NCBI GenBank assembly: GCA_002496565.1
Contig: DAKJ01000026.1
Span: 572-64,571, forward strand
DNA: 64,000 bases
Source of the DNA: Methanosarcina sp. UBA289
GTDB lineage: Archaea > Halobacteriota > Methanosarcinia > Methanosarcinales > Methanosarcinaceae
Direction: 5' to 3'
Part shown: piece by piece, positions 25,273 to 34,438 of the stretch
How positions within the stretch are numbered: the stretch's first letter is position 1
Layout of the letters: the number at the start of each line of letters is the position of its first letter
The notes under the pieces: generated by a model
What the model saw: the letters and a program-made list of their open reading frames with translations, nothing else
What the model was told of the DNA's origin: nothing
Database searches by the model: none
Made by a program: the position numbers and the translations under genes

Positions 25273-26631
25273 ATGGCATTATTCGGAACTAATGGTGTAC
25301 GTGGTATCGCCAATGAATTTATAAATCCAGAACTGGCTGTCAATTTAGCCAGGAGCCTTGGTACATATATGGGTTCGAAAGGCACGGTTGCTATAGGCTG
25401 TGATACCCGGATTTCAGGTCAGATGCTGAAGTCTGCCGCAATTGCCGGAGCTCTTTCAACAGGCCTGAATGTAATTGACGTGGGAACTCTTCCTACTCCT
25501 TCTATTCAGTATTATGTGCGCGATTATGCTGATGCCGGGATAGTTATTACTGCTTCCCACAACCCAAGAGAATATAACGGGATCAAATTAATCGCTGGAG
25601 ATGGTACAGAGTTTCCTAGGGATGGAGAAAAAGAGATCGAAAAAATTTACTCTTCAGGAAAATACTCCATTGTATCTTGGGATAAGACCGGCAGTTTTAG
25701 AATTGATCCCAGTGCCAATGATTATTATATTAGGAATATTATCAACGCAGTAGATGCCGAAAAGATTCGCAGCCGCAAACTCAAGGTAGTTGTTGATACA
25801 GGTTGCGGAGCAGGTTCACTTACTCTTCCCTTCTTGCTCAGGGAACTTGGTTGCAATGTGCTAACTCTTGAAGCTCAACCGGATGGGACTTTCCCCTGGC
25901 GAAATCCTGAACCCACACCCGATGCTTTAACTGAACTCTCCAAACTTGTAAAAATTACCGGGGCCGACCTCGGAGCAGCTCACGACGGGGATGCGGATAG
26001 AATTGTCTTTATGGATGAAAATGGCGAATTCTTAAATGAGGAAGTTCTGCTTGCCATGATGGCAAAATATATTCTTGAACGTGAAAAAGGACCTATAGTA
26101 ACTCCTGTCAGTTCTTCGCAACGTATGGCCGATGTGGCAAAAGAGGAAGGCGCTGAACTTTACTGGACAGCAGTTGGCTCTATCAATGTCGCCCGAAAGA
26201 TGATGGAAGTAAATGCGGTTTTCGGAGGCGAGGGCAATGGAGGCCTTATTTTCCCCAAACACCAGTATTGCAGGGATGGAGCAATGGCCTGTGCCAAAAT
26301 CCTAGAAATCTTGGCTGGCGGGAAAAAGCTTTCCGAGCTTGCTAAGAGTGTACCTCAATACTTCAATGCAAAAACCAAAATACCTTCTGTAAATACGCAT
26401 ACCACAATGGAAAAAGTAAAATACGAAGCCTCAGGCCTTGGACTTAAAATGGATACAATCGACGGAGTCAAAATCTGGTATGAAGACGGCTGGGTTCTTA
26501 TCCGCCCATCAGGCACGGAACCGATTTTCCGAATCTTTGCCGAAGCAAAAAAGCAAGAACGAGCAGAAGAACTCATGCAGGAAGGTCTGCAAATGGTCAT
26601 AAGAGCCGAAAAAGCTTCAGCTGCCAAATGA
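25273..26631 (+). CDS. glmM: Phosphoglucosamine mutase / phosphohexomutase
   Basis: 452-aa alpha-D-phosphohexomutase. The catalytic phosphoserine is S95 in ITASHNPREYNGIK, the Mg site is DGDADR (238-243), the sugar-binding loop is GGEGNGG and the phosphate-binding loop is RPSGTEPIFRIF near the C-terminus. The start MALFGTNGVRG is the usual GlmM/PMM N-terminus. It interconverts glucosamine-6-P and glucosamine-1-P, or mannose phosphates, for UDP-GlcNAc and glycan synthesis. Archaeal homologues often accept several sugars, so assignment to one substrate is uncertain. It is a single gene, with a G-A-G-A-C-C site before the ATG. Confidence 0.92.
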   Translation: MALFGTNGVRGIANEFINPELAVNLARSLGTYMGSKGTVAIGCDTRISGQMLKSAAIAGALSTGLNVIDVGTLPTPSIQYYVRDYADAGIVITASHNPREYNGIKLIAGDGTEFPRDGEKEIEKIYSSGKYSIVSWDKTGSFRIDPSANDYYIRNIINAVDAEKIRSRKLKVVVDTGCGAGSLTLPFLLRELGCNVLTLEAQPDGTFPWRNPEPTPDALTELSKLVKITGADLGAAHDGDADRIVFMDENGEFLNEEVLLAMMAKYILEREKGPIVTPVSSSQRMADVAKEEGAELYWTAVGSINVARKMMEVNAVFGGEGNGGLIFPKHQYCRDGAMACAKILEILAGGKKLSELAKSVPQYFNAKTKIPSVNTHTTMEKVKYEASGLGLKMDTIDGVKIWYEDGWVLIRPSGTEPIFRIFAEAKKQERAEELMQEGLQMVIRAEKASAAK

Positions 26632-26739
26632 ATAATAAATATCTTCGTAAACTAAGTCTTCAAATACAATTTGAACAAAGCATTTAAAATAAATTCTTTA
26701 GTAACCGCAGAAAATCGCAATATCAAAAATGCTGTACCG

Positions 26740-26757
26740 CAACCGTTGCGCCGGTTG
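26740..26757. repeat. Dispersed CAACCG hairpin module, copy 2
   Basis: CAACCG (26740-26745), loop TTGCGC, CGGTTG (26752-26757), followed by ATCACGCCG as in the copy at 16789. The 18-bp core is identical between copies, which marks a true dispersed repeat and not a chance palindrome. Confidence 0.85.
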
Positions 26758-26768
26758 ATCACGCCGTA

Positions 26769-26870
26769 TAGGGTTTGGGGACAAGTTCCTCAAACCCTAA
26801 TGTCGCTAGGGGGTTTTCGCTCAAGCCTTTTTTGAAAAGGCTTGCGATCAAGCTTTTTCAAAGAAAGCTT
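26769..26870. repeat. Compound hairpin cluster after glmM (dispersed CAAGCCTTTT module, copy 3)
   Basis: Three stems in a row: TAGGGTTTG/CAAACCCTA (26769-26777 with 26791-26799), CAAGCCTTTT/AAAAGGCTTG (26822-26831 with 26835-26844) and AAGCTTT/AAAGCTT (26850-26856 with 26864-26870). The middle one, with its TTTTCGCT leader, matches copies at 16866 and 19001. It could end the glmM transcript, although it lies nearly 200 bp after the stop. Confidence 0.8.
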
Positions 26871-27446
26871 AAAGCACTCACAAAAAAGTAGTAGCGCTCA
26901 AGAGCACTTTATAGATAGGTATGCATAAATTTAAAATTAGTAGCAACAAATTATAAATACATCAATTACTTTATTACATATGGAATTAAAAATGGGAAAT
27001 CATTCCGAATATAAGTATGTCAGTATGAGAACCTCCTAAGCTCAAAACGTACACTTTCTGAACTGGAAAAGTAGCTAAACTCGAAGTATTATTTGATTAA
27101 AGGAACAGCCGGTAGTACAAGATCAATCGAAAGTGCAAGATCAAGAAATTAATTCAAAAAATGAGACTCAGTCAAAAATAAGGAACAAAAAGCATATTCC
27201 AGATAACAGACTGGAAAAAATAGAAAAATCGAATTAAAACCAAATTCGGATAATGGAGTTGATAAAGAATATTATTAATAGAATTAAAAGCAAACAATAT
27301 GTGCGGAATTGTCTAGCAAATAACTTGTGCTGAATTTATCAAGGGATGTATCGAATCCAAAACGTTAGGCCTGGTTTTAAAGCTGAGACTGGAATTCCAG
27401 ATTAGGCTTTTAACCTGGATATTTTAATTTTCCTTTTTCTCTAATT

Positions 27447-28580
27447 TTACTTTTTTTCAAATTTTCGGGGTTTTTCCCAGTATCCTGTGAGTTTACCGCC
27501 AAGGGCAAGTTTTCCAAGCTCTCGCCTTACTTGATCACTTACTTCTTCAGGGACAGCCGATGCATATGGAGTTCCTGGAAGGGGAGTCAGGTAATGAGCC
27601 CTTACAATACCTCCTTTCTTGCATATCCAGCGGACAAGGTCAAGGCTTTTTTCTTGATCTTCCTCGGTTTCGGTAGGAAGGCCAAAGATGAAATCAACCG
27701 CAGGAACGATTTCATGATCCAGACAACACTCAACTGCTGAAATACTATCTCCAACAGTATGCCCTCTTTGGATCTCCTTTAAAATTCGGTCGCTGCCAGA
27801 CTGAGCCCCAAGGCTAAGGCTATCGTTTGCGCAGTATTTATTCACAAGCTCAACAGATTCATCGGTTACGAATTCCGGACGCACTTCCGAAGGAAAGGTC
27901 CCGAAAAAGATTTTCTTATCAGGCAGTTTGTGCAGTGCGGAAAGTAACCTCTCCACCTTATCAAACCTGGGGTGAATCCCATCACTGCCGTAACCAAAGG
28001 CATTTGAGGCTATGAAGCGAAGATCGTTATAATATCCTGCATTTTTCACAATGGAATCTATGCTTCTGTGTCTGACTTCTCTCCCGAAGAGCCTAGGAGT
28101 CTGGCAGTACTTACATCCCCAGGGGCATCCCCTGCTAATTTCAATAGGAGCCCTGAGTTTTTCAGGATTAAAGCAGGGATAGGAATCAAGGTCTGCATAG
28201 GGCCTTTTTGGAGTTATGATAACTTTGCCCGTTTCCGCGTCCCTGTATGCAATGCCAGGTACTTTTTGTGGATCCCCATTTCCCAAAATCGCTTTCACAA
28301 GTTCAGGAAGGGTTTCCTCCCCTTCTCCAATTACGACATAATCAAAGTATTCAAGCGCCTCTTCTGGTGATCCAGATGGATGAGGGCCTCCTGCAATAAA
28401 AATCGAATTCGTGCCTGCATTATTTACTTCCAGAAATACCTTTTCGGCCTGGCGCGTTGTAAAGCTGTAAATCATGATCCCGTTTACAGGCCTATCTACA
28501 AACCCGGCTTCCGGCAGTAAAGGCGAAAGGACTGCAAAGCTGTAAGAGTTTTTTTTGCTGTACCGGAAGTTTACATCCAT
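27447..28580 (-). CDS. B12-binding domain radical SAM protein (MJ1487-type)
   Basis: 377 aa. An N-terminal cobalamin-binding-like Rossmann domain (FVDRPVNGIMIYSFTTRQAEKVFLEV, IFIAGGPHPSGSPEEALEYFDYVVIGEGEE) is followed by the radical SAM core with C-x3-C-x2-C in SRGCPWGCKYCQTPRLFG (about residues 150-157). The order and length fit the archaeal MJ1487 family of unknown reaction, in the same superfamily as B12-dependent methylases and methylthiotransferases. It is the last gene of a probable five-gene run with the modified mevalonate genes, 33 bp after the M50 protease. Why it is there is unclear; it may be a housekeeping neighbour only. Confidence 0.88.
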   Translation of the reverse strand: MDVNFRYSKKNSYSFAVLSPLLPEAGFVDRPVNGIMIYSFTTRQAEKVFLEVNNAGTNSIFIAGGPHPSGSPEEALEYFDYVVIGEGEETLPELVKAILGNGDPQKVPGIAYRDAETGKVIITPKRPYADLDSYPCFNPEKLRAPIEISRGCPWGCKYCQTPRLFGREVRHRSIDSIVKNAGYYNDLRFIASNAFGYGSDGIHPRFDKVERLLSALHKLPDKKIFFGTFPSEVRPEFVTDESVELVNKYCANDSLSLGAQSGSDRILKEIQRGHTVGDSISAVECCLDHEIVPAVDFIFGLPTETEEDQEKSLDLVRWICKKGGIVRAHYLTPLPGTPYASAVPEEVSDQVRRELGKLALGGKLTGYWEKPRKFEKK

Positions 28581-28613
28581 TATTTTCCTCCGTTTTTAGA
28601 ACCCCGAGCTCAT

Positions 28614-29726
28614 TTAGGAAATTGACTTAAAAGGTATCAGAGTAAAGCATAGTAAGCCCAGGATAAAAGTAATGATCCCTATAAAGATACGTTTTTTGTC
28701 CAGTTCTACTTTGTCGTGCAGGGGAGAAGGATGTCCTGCCGCCGCAAAAATCCAGAGTAAAAGAGCCCAGGAAACCCATATAAATCCATCTTCCTTCAGC
28801 CAGTAAATTACATAAAGCCCTATCAACAACATAATACGCGGCATTAGAAACGAGATCTTCTCCGCTTTTTTACCCATCATAGCCCTGAGGATGTGCCCAC
28901 CGTCAAGTTGCCCTGCAGGAAGAAGGTTGAGTAGGGTTACGAACATTCCTACCCAGCCTGCAAAGGCTACAGGATGAAGGGTTTCTCCTGTAGCTCCGAC
29001 AAGATTCTGGATAAACACGAAAAGGGGAGGCAGGCCGAGATCAAGCATCGTAGAATTGGTCAAGGGATTTACTGTAGGCGCCTCAAGGTTAAGTCCTATT
29101 ACAGTAACTGCAACTGACATGAGCAGACCTGCCAGTGGCCCTGCAACTCCCACATCAAAAAGTGCTTTTCGGCTAGGCACAGGTCCTTTATAGCGAATTA
29201 ACGCTCCCATAGTCCCGATAAATGTGGGAAAAGGAATGAAATAAGGAAGAGATGCCTCCATTCCATGATACTTGGCCATTACATAGTGAGCCATTTCATG
29301 GGAACCGAGAACAGCCATTATCGCAAGGGTAAAGGGTAAGCCCCGGAAAAGCTGGAAAGGCCCGTTTTCGAGGTCCGCTCCGGACATCCAGGCTCCACAA
29401 ACCATGGTTGTAAAAAATGTCGCTATGAAAAGGACAATGTTTACCCAGGTCTTTTCCTTTTTCTTCTTTTCAGGAAAAACCAGCAGTACATATTCTCCAA
29501 GCTCGTACTTTAGCGTGCATCCAAACCCAAATTGCTGTAAAGGCTCCCAGAGTTCTCCCGTAATATTTGCAGCATCGGTTTTAGGAGTTCCATATAAGTA
29601 AAGGGCTTCCCCGGAATTCTGGATCTCATACACGTCAAATACCCTAACTATGTAAGGGTACAAACGCGAAACCGTTTCTTCGGCATTGAATTTTCCTTTG
29701 CCTTTCTTATGGTTTTCCTGGTTCAT
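28614..29726 (-). CDS. Site-2 protease family (M50) membrane metalloprotease
   Basis: 370-aa intramembrane zinc protease. The catalytic motif H-E-x-x-H is in AVLGSHEMAHYVMAKYHG (about residues 142-148), and the second metal motif is LLNLLPAGQLDGGHILRAMMG (about 265-285). Several TM helices are visible (VNIVLFIATFFTTMVCGAWM, PLAGLLMSVAVTVIGL, ISFLMPRIMLLIGLYVIYWL, a final IFIGIITFILGLLCFTLIPF). An N-terminal cytosolic part of about 100 residues precedes them. The layout fits the archaeal/plant EGY-like branch of S2P proteases. Natural substrates are unknown. It lies between the phosphomevalonate dehydratase small subunit gene (93 bp upstream) and a radical SAM gene. Confidence 0.9.
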   Translation of the reverse strand: MNQENHKKGKGKFNAEETVSRLYPYIVRVFDVYEIQNSGEALYLYGTPKTDAANITGELWEPLQQFGFGCTLKYELGEYVLLVFPEKKKKEKTWVNIVLFIATFFTTMVCGAWMSGADLENGPFQLFRGLPFTLAIMAVLGSHEMAHYVMAKYHGMEASLPYFIPFPTFIGTMGALIRYKGPVPSRKALFDVGVAGPLAGLLMSVAVTVIGLNLEAPTVNPLTNSTMLDLGLPPLFVFIQNLVGATGETLHPVAFAGWVGMFVTLLNLLPAGQLDGGHILRAMMGKKAEKISFLMPRIMLLIGLYVIYWLKEDGFIWVSWALLLWIFAAAGHPSPLHDKVELDKKRIFIGIITFILGLLCFTLIPFKSIS

Positions 29727-29819
29727 TTTGGAGTTCCTATCTCCCAGATTAAGATTTTAGTTTCAGATTTATTCATTCTCAGCTTTATCTATCAGCCTTT
29801 GGGCCTTAAATTACCGTTT

Positions 29820-30281
29820 TTAATTTTCCTGATTATCTTTCATTTCATCGTTTTCAGGTTTATTAGTTTCCTGTTTGAGAAGCTCAACATATCCTTTGCT
29901 TCCGTTAACCAGAACAAGGTCTCCATCATTTAATACTTCGTAAGGGTTTCTCTCAAGCATATCAACAAGTGGGATTTCAGAAATAATAGCTCCAACTGCA
30001 ACTATAGGTTCGGTTTCCAGATTTATTATCGCTGAAGGGGCGACTCCGTTTTTTTTCAGTTGATACATAACATACGAGCCAACTGTAGAGCCTTTTCCAT
30101 GGGGAAAAACAAGAACCTTATTCTGGATTGATTTTCCTTCAAGGGCGTGATTTTCTTCAATTACAACCCCGGTTTTCGGGTCTACACTGCCAAGGAAGGA
30201 AATGGGATCTCTAGAGAGTAGTACTTCCCCTTTTGCACATCCTCTGGAAATTGTCCTGCCTTTAAGTTTAATTGGAATCAC
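29820..30281 (-). CDS. Phosphomevalonate dehydratase small subunit (aconitase X swivel domain, DUF126)
   Basis: 153-aa AcnX small subunit. The N-terminal KLKGRTISRGCAKGEVLLSRDPISFLGSVDPKTGVV is the family signature, and the phosphate-binding loop is VLVFPHGKGSTVGSYVMY. Together with the adjacent large subunit it dehydrates (R)-5-phosphomevalonate to trans-anhydromevalonate 5-phosphate in the archaeal (modified) mevalonate route. It starts with GTG inside the end of the large-subunit gene (14-bp overlap), the usual sign of translational coupling. The C-terminal 20 residues are a charged tail (KQETNKPENDEMKDNQEN). Confidence 0.93.
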   Translation of the reverse strand: MIPIKLKGRTISRGCAKGEVLLSRDPISFLGSVDPKTGVVIEENHALEGKSIQNKVLVFPHGKGSTVGSYVMYQLKKNGVAPSAIINLETEPIVAVGAIISEIPLVDMLERNPYEVLNDGDLVLVNGSKGYVELLKQETNKPENDEMKDNQEN

Positions 30282-31473
30282 CTGCCTTGTTTTCTGTCCG
30301 GCCGACTGCTTCCTCTACACACGCCTCCATACTTCCGTATACGGCTTCAGCCCCGCACATCCCTGGCACGTAAGCAAGCGCTTTTCCTGAGTTTACCATA
30401 ACGCAGGAATAGCTGTTGGTAGCAGGAGAAACTACCATACAGGTGTCGCAGACAACCTTAGCTCCGCTTTTCTCGATAGTCCTGATATACTCCGGATAAC
30501 GGTTTGCAAGTTCCCTTGAGGTAAAGATCCAGAACTCTTTTGAAACCGTTTTTCCTCTCAGCAGTTCGGCTGCTTTTTCAAGCTCCCTTGCCGAGCAGTG
30601 AGGACATCCTATAGTTATCAATTCGGGTTTTTTGCAGGCTTCTTTCAGGCTCTCATAAACCTCATCAAGCTGGCTTCTCTCAATAGTTATTTTTTCTGCC
30701 GGGGCTTCAAAATTCACTCTACAAATTTCAGGCGTCACTCCTTCCACATGGTAAAGGGCAACTGCTCCTGAAGCTGCCATTGCAGCTCCGAGTGCTTTTA
30801 ACTCATCCGCATCCGGCGTATTCCTGAGTTGAAAAACAGGTACTTTGCTACCTGCAAGTTTGCCAGCTACATAACCGAGTGCACCATAATCCGACCCTTT
30901 TAATAGAGATTCTACGTCAAATGAGACCTCAGGCACACGGTTTTCGTCCAGATGGAATCCATAATTAGCAGTTTTCCCGAGAAGTGCCGCAGAAAGAGCT
31001 GACGGTCCACCTTCCCGGTTTGTCCTGGCTCCAAGTACAGAATTTGCATAAGAGACGGCTGACGATTCGCTCCATGCCAGGTGGTCGCCGTAACCGGCGT
31101 CAAAACCCTCAAGAGTATAAGGCGTACATGTGCACTCACATCGAATTCCCAGTTTTTCATATGCCTGAACAATCAATTTTTGTTTTTCCGCAAAATCGGG
31201 CGAGATTTTGAGCCTTTTCCAGTCTTGCAGATCCATCCCGGCAGGATTCAGAATCGCAGGAACCTTAACCTTGCCCTGCAGGTCTGAAATCCATTCAAGG
31301 CCTGCATCGCCCATAGTTTTGTAAGAAACCCCTGCAATCTGGGCGCTTTTGATGGGAATAAGCCTGTCTGCACTGTAAATATCTCCAAGAGCCACCAAGA
31401 TTTCGATAGCCTGCCTTAGAGTCTCTCCGGTTTCTCCATTCAAGATTCGCTCTTCTTCTTTTGTAAGATACAT
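30268..31473 (-). CDS. Phosphomevalonate dehydratase large subunit (aconitase X, DUF521)
   Basis: 401-aa AcnX catalytic subunit. Cysteines placed for a [4Fe-4S] cluster lie in RCECTCTPYT (about residue 113), TIGCPHCSARE (about 291) and VVCDTCMVVSP (about 342). The family start is LTKEEERILNGETGETLRQAIEILVALGDIYSADRLIPI. It works with the small subunit encoded next, overlapping by 14 bp, and follows the decarboxylase gene by 44 bp. The clustering with a UbiD-family decarboxylase supports assignment to the modified mevalonate pathway, and not to the hydroxyproline-related branch of AcnX. Confidence 0.93.
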   Translation of the reverse strand: MYLTKEEERILNGETGETLRQAIEILVALGDIYSADRLIPIKSAQIAGVSYKTMGDAGLEWISDLQGKVKVPAILNPAGMDLQDWKRLKISPDFAEKQKLIVQAYEKLGIRCECTCTPYTLEGFDAGYGDHLAWSESSAVSYANSVLGARTNREGGPSALSAALLGKTANYGFHLDENRVPEVSFDVESLLKGSDYGALGYVAGKLAGSKVPVFQLRNTPDADELKALGAAMAASGAVALYHVEGVTPEICRVNFEAPAEKITIERSQLDEVYESLKEACKKPELITIGCPHCSARELEKAAELLRGKTVSKEFWIFTSRELANRYPEYIRTIEKSGAKVVCDTCMVVSPATNSYSCVMVNSGKALAYVPGMCGAEAVYGSMEACVEEAVGRTENKAGDSN

Positions 31474-31517
31474 TGAAATTCACTCGGTAATTGCCAGATG
31501 CTTAAAATAACCTTTAT

Positions 31518-32786
31518 TTATTCTTCCGGAATTACGGCCCTTTCAAAATTTTCCTTTTCTACAAGCACTTTTGTAGCATCAATTCCCACTTTTGTAGTCG
31601 TTCCGTCAGGAGCTCCCCGCGGATCCAGAGAACTGCCCCTGACATTAGGGATAATCAGAATATCCATATCTCCTTTTACCCTCGTGGCAATTGCAAACTC
31701 AACATCGTTCGGGTCAAAAATATTTATATCCTCATCCACAACCACTACATGCTTAAGGCTCGTGTGGGCTGCAAAGGCTGCCATAATAGCATTTTTTCCA
31801 TCCCCTTCAGTCTGCTTCTCAATCTGAACGACTGCATGGAGATAACAGCATCCTCCTTCGGTCAACACAACGTTTTTGACAGTCGTAACCTCCCCGACAG
31901 CCCTGTAAATCCTTGGTTCGTAAGGCACGCCCATCATAAGGAGATGCTCAGGGCCGGCTGGCAGAATCCCGTGATAGATTGGGTCTTTTCTGTGAATGAT
32001 TCGGGTAATATGAATAACAGGTTCTTTTCTTACCACATCATAGGTTCCGGTAATGTCCACAAAAGGCCCTTCATCAACCTTCTCTACAGGATCAATATAA
32101 CCTTCAAGCACAATCTCAGCATGAGGAACTTTTACCCCATTTGCACACTCAAAAAGCTCAACAGGAGCTCCTCGTAGGGCGGCTGCGTATTCGAATTCTT
32201 TTCCTACAGGAACCCTTGTAGAAGTCGCGTAAATAATTGCCGGGTCGCAGCCAAGCACGATTGCAACAGGCAGAGATTCGCCTTTTTCGGCAGCTTTTTT
32301 GTGCAGGAGATAGGTATGCCTTGGAGGAACCAAGCGGACTGCAAGTTTATCTTTTCCTACAAGCATAAGACGGTGAATGGAAGCGTTAATCGTGCCTCCA
32401 TACTCGGAAACTACAATCCCTGCTGTTATATACGGGGCCCCGTCTTTCTCAAAATGTGTAAGAATAGGAAGTTTTGTCAGGTCAACCTCGTTTTCTATTA
32501 CCTCAAGGGTTGGAGACTTTGAAACCAGTCGCACTTCCCCTTCAGGAGAAACTTTCGAAAGTCTTTTTATGATTTCTTCCTTAGGGACTCCGAGCATGGA
32601 AGCCAGTTCATCCCTTGATCCAAGAAGGTTCATTATGACTTTTGAACCCGAAATATTATGGAAAAGAACAGGAGCTTTTGTATTTTTCGCAATTCGCGAA
32701 GCCTCGAACCTCGGAGAAACGGGATGCGAAATCTCTACCAGTTTTCCGTTTTCTTTCAACTGGTCGATGAAAACTCTAAAACTCAT
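31518..32786 (-). CDS. UbiD-family trans-anhydromevalonate 5-phosphate decarboxylase (candidate)
   Basis: 422-aa UbiD-family decarboxylase that should use prenylated FMN. Hallmarks are KNTKAPVLFHNISGSK, GTINASIHRLMLVGKDKLAVRLVPPRHTYLLHKKAAE, AIVLGCDPAIIYATSTRVP, PHAEIVLEGYIDP, EGPFVDITGTYDVVRKEPVIHI and DEDINIFDPNDVEFAIATRVKGDMD. In archaea with phosphomevalonate dehydratase this family converts trans-anhydromevalonate phosphate to isopentenyl phosphate. Here it heads an operon with both dehydratase subunits, which fits that role and makes the alternative role of menaquinone-type UbiD unlikely. A prenyltransferase for prFMN (UbiX) is not in the window. Confidence 0.9.
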   Translation of the reverse strand: MSFRVFIDQLKENGKLVEISHPVSPRFEASRIAKNTKAPVLFHNISGSKVIMNLLGSRDELASMLGVPKEEIIKRLSKVSPEGEVRLVSKSPTLEVIENEVDLTKLPILTHFEKDGAPYITAGIVVSEYGGTINASIHRLMLVGKDKLAVRLVPPRHTYLLHKKAAEKGESLPVAIVLGCDPAIIYATSTRVPVGKEFEYAAALRGAPVELFECANGVKVPHAEIVLEGYIDPVEKVDEGPFVDITGTYDVVRKEPVIHITRIIHRKDPIYHGILPAGPEHLLMMGVPYEPRIYRAVGEVTTVKNVVLTEGGCCYLHAVVQIEKQTEGDGKNAIMAAFAAHTSLKHVVVVDEDINIFDPNDVEFAIATRVKGDMDILIIPNVRGSSLDPRGAPDGTTTKVGIDATKVLVEKENFERAVIPEE

Positions 32787-32833
32787 GGGTATCTGGATAT
32801 CAAAAAGCTGTCAGATAATAAAAAGATTGTCCG

Positions 32834-32925
32834 CAAACCTTTTTAAAAAAGGTTTGATCGCAACCTTTCCTGAGGAAAGCTTGACCAAAGGCTCGACTTA
32901 GCGTGATCAACCGGCGCAACGGTTG
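32834..32925. repeat. Dispersed hairpin element in inverted orientation (copy 4)
   Basis: CAAACCTTTTT (32834-32844) pairs with AAAAAGGTTTG (32846-32856). Further on CAACCG (32908-32913), GCGCAA, CGGTTG (32920-32925) is the reverse complement of the CAACCGTTGCGCCGGTTG core. Both modules appear here in reversed order compared with 16788-16895 and 26740-26844. It lies between the citrate synthase stop (32945) and the decarboxylase start (32786). Confidence 0.8.
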
Positions 32926-32944
32926 TGCTTGACCAAAAAGTCAT

Positions 32945-34012
32945 TTAACATTCGTCAAGCATGAAAGCTCTTGGCCTTATAATCCTTTTCTTCTCATACT
33001 GGTCAAAGCAATGAGCTATCCAGCCTGAGACCCGCCCGATTGCAAAAATTGATGTTGCAAGTTGAGGGGGAATATCCATATACTTGTAAACAACTCCCGA
33101 GTAGAAATCAACGTTGGGATAAATTGGCTTTCCTTTCTTTTTCACAAGTTCGCAGACAACAGTATTTTCTATTATTTCCGCTATTTCGTACCAGTGCATA
33201 TCCCCTTTTGCTTCGGCGAGTTGCTTGGCAAGCTGCTTAAAGATTAAGCCCCTTGGATCATAAGTCTTGTATACTCTATGCCCGAAACCCATTATCTTTT
33301 CTTTCTTTGCGAGTTTCTCAAGCACAACCTTCTCCGCATTCTCCGGATAGGCAATTTCTTCGATCATGTTCACAACTTCTGATCTTGCCCCTCCATGCAG
33401 AGGACCTTTAAGGGTACAGAGTCCTGAAACAACAGCAGAATAGAGGTCTGAAAGGGTAGAGGCAGTAACTCTTGAAGAAAAAGTAGAGGCATTTAATTCG
33501 TGTTCGGCGCTGAGGATGAAGTCTTTCTCCATGATCTCAGCTTCCAACTGACTTGGTTTGCTTCCCCTGATCATATACAGGAAGTTAGCTCCGTGGGAGA
33601 GAGAGGGATCAGGGGGCACAGGTTCCTTTCCATTTGCGATTCTATAATACGCAGCAACTATCGTTGGGATCTTGGCAATTAACCGTGTGGCTTTTCTCAT
33701 ATTTCCTTCAGGAGAGCTGTCGTTAATGTCCGGATCGAACTGAGATATAAAAGAAACTATTGTACGCAGCGCTTCCATAGAATCAATATTGAAATTGCAC
33801 ATGTGGATAACGTCCAGAACCTCCCTATTGACTTCACGCTCCCCATGCAGGCAGGCTGAATACTCGGCAAGTTCCTTATCTCCGGGGAGCTCTCCCTGGA
33901 TAAGCAGATAGGAAACGGCATCATAGGAAAGCTCAACCAGCTGGTTAATATCTACCTCCCTGTATTTCAGAATGCCCTCTAACCCATCGATGAAACATAT
34001 ATTTTTACTCAT
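32945..34012 (-). CDS. gltA: Citrate synthase family protein
   Basis: 355 aa, shorter than bacterial type II enzymes and typical of archaeal/Gram-positive type I citrate synthases. The N-terminus is ICFIDGLEGILKYREVDINQL, the active-site loop GPLHGGARSEVVNMIEE, the catalytic His in KIMGFGHRVYKTYDPRG and the second acidic segment NVDFYSGVVYKYMDIPP. It condenses acetyl-CoA with oxaloacetate; 2-methylcitrate synthase activity cannot be excluded. It follows the aconitase gene on the same strand, 426 bp later. Together they start the oxidative partial TCA route to 2-oxoglutarate used for glutamate in Methanosarcina. RBS GAGGT precedes the ATG. Confidence 0.92.
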   Translation of the reverse strand: MSKNICFIDGLEGILKYREVDINQLVELSYDAVSYLLIQGELPGDKELAEYSACLHGEREVNREVLDVIHMCNFNIDSMEALRTIVSFISQFDPDINDSSPEGNMRKATRLIAKIPTIVAAYYRIANGKEPVPPDPSLSHGANFLYMIRGSKPSQLEAEIMEKDFILSAEHELNASTFSSRVTASTLSDLYSAVVSGLCTLKGPLHGGARSEVVNMIEEIAYPENAEKVVLEKLAKKEKIMGFGHRVYKTYDPRGLIFKQLAKQLAEAKGDMHWYEIAEIIENTVVCELVKKKGKPIYPNVDFYSGVVYKYMDIPPQLATSIFAIGRVSGWIAHCFDQYEKKRIIRPRAFMLDEC

Positions 34013-34438
34013 TTTCTACCTCACAGTTATGCCTAGAGGATTTTCAAAAAACTTTGAAGTTTGGGGAATCCTCTGCTTATACGTGGAAGATTTAACACGA
34101 AGGGTCTTATTAGGACCCAAAAATAGGGTGACAATTCATTCCTATTATTATCGAATAAGTATATTAAATTTGTTGAAATTATATCTCTGAATCTTTATAA
34201 TTATTTTTTTAATATTAAAGATGCCACGGCCTTAAACCTATAGGTTATATTAAAAAAGAAATATGCTCTTTTAGAATAAAGTTTCCCTCAAAATGCCTTT
34301 GAGAATTAAAAGAACTCTATATAACCCTCTTTTCGATCCGAGAAAAAGAAAAGGTTTCAAAAAAACAGGAGAGTTTATATAAAGCTTGTGAAACCCTTTC
34401 AAAAAGATTCTTTGTCTAATTCTGGTACTGCTAACCTG
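34013..34438. other. Intergenic region, 426 bp, between aconitase and citrate synthase
   Basis: Contains TATA-like boxes on the minus strand, e.g. GCTTTATATAAAC near 34374-34386 and ATTATAAAG near 34195, either of which could drive citrate synthase. The inverted repeat GGTTTCA/TGAAACC (34353-34359 with 34389-34395) flanks the first one. No gene is seen. Confidence 0.4.

Larger units (their letters stand above)
26632..27446. other. Gene-free region of 815 bp with dispersed repeat copy
   Basis: The first 240 bp hold the dispersed hairpin element downstream of the glmM gene. The remainder (26880-27446) is AT-rich with no ORF, tRNA or clear promoter that I can support; it precedes the 3' end of the radical SAM gene on the minus strand. 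Confidence 0.55.

Noticed and set aside
26880..27446. Gene-free stretch considered as a decayed mobile element
   Set aside because: I found no terminal inverted repeats, target duplication or transposase remnants.
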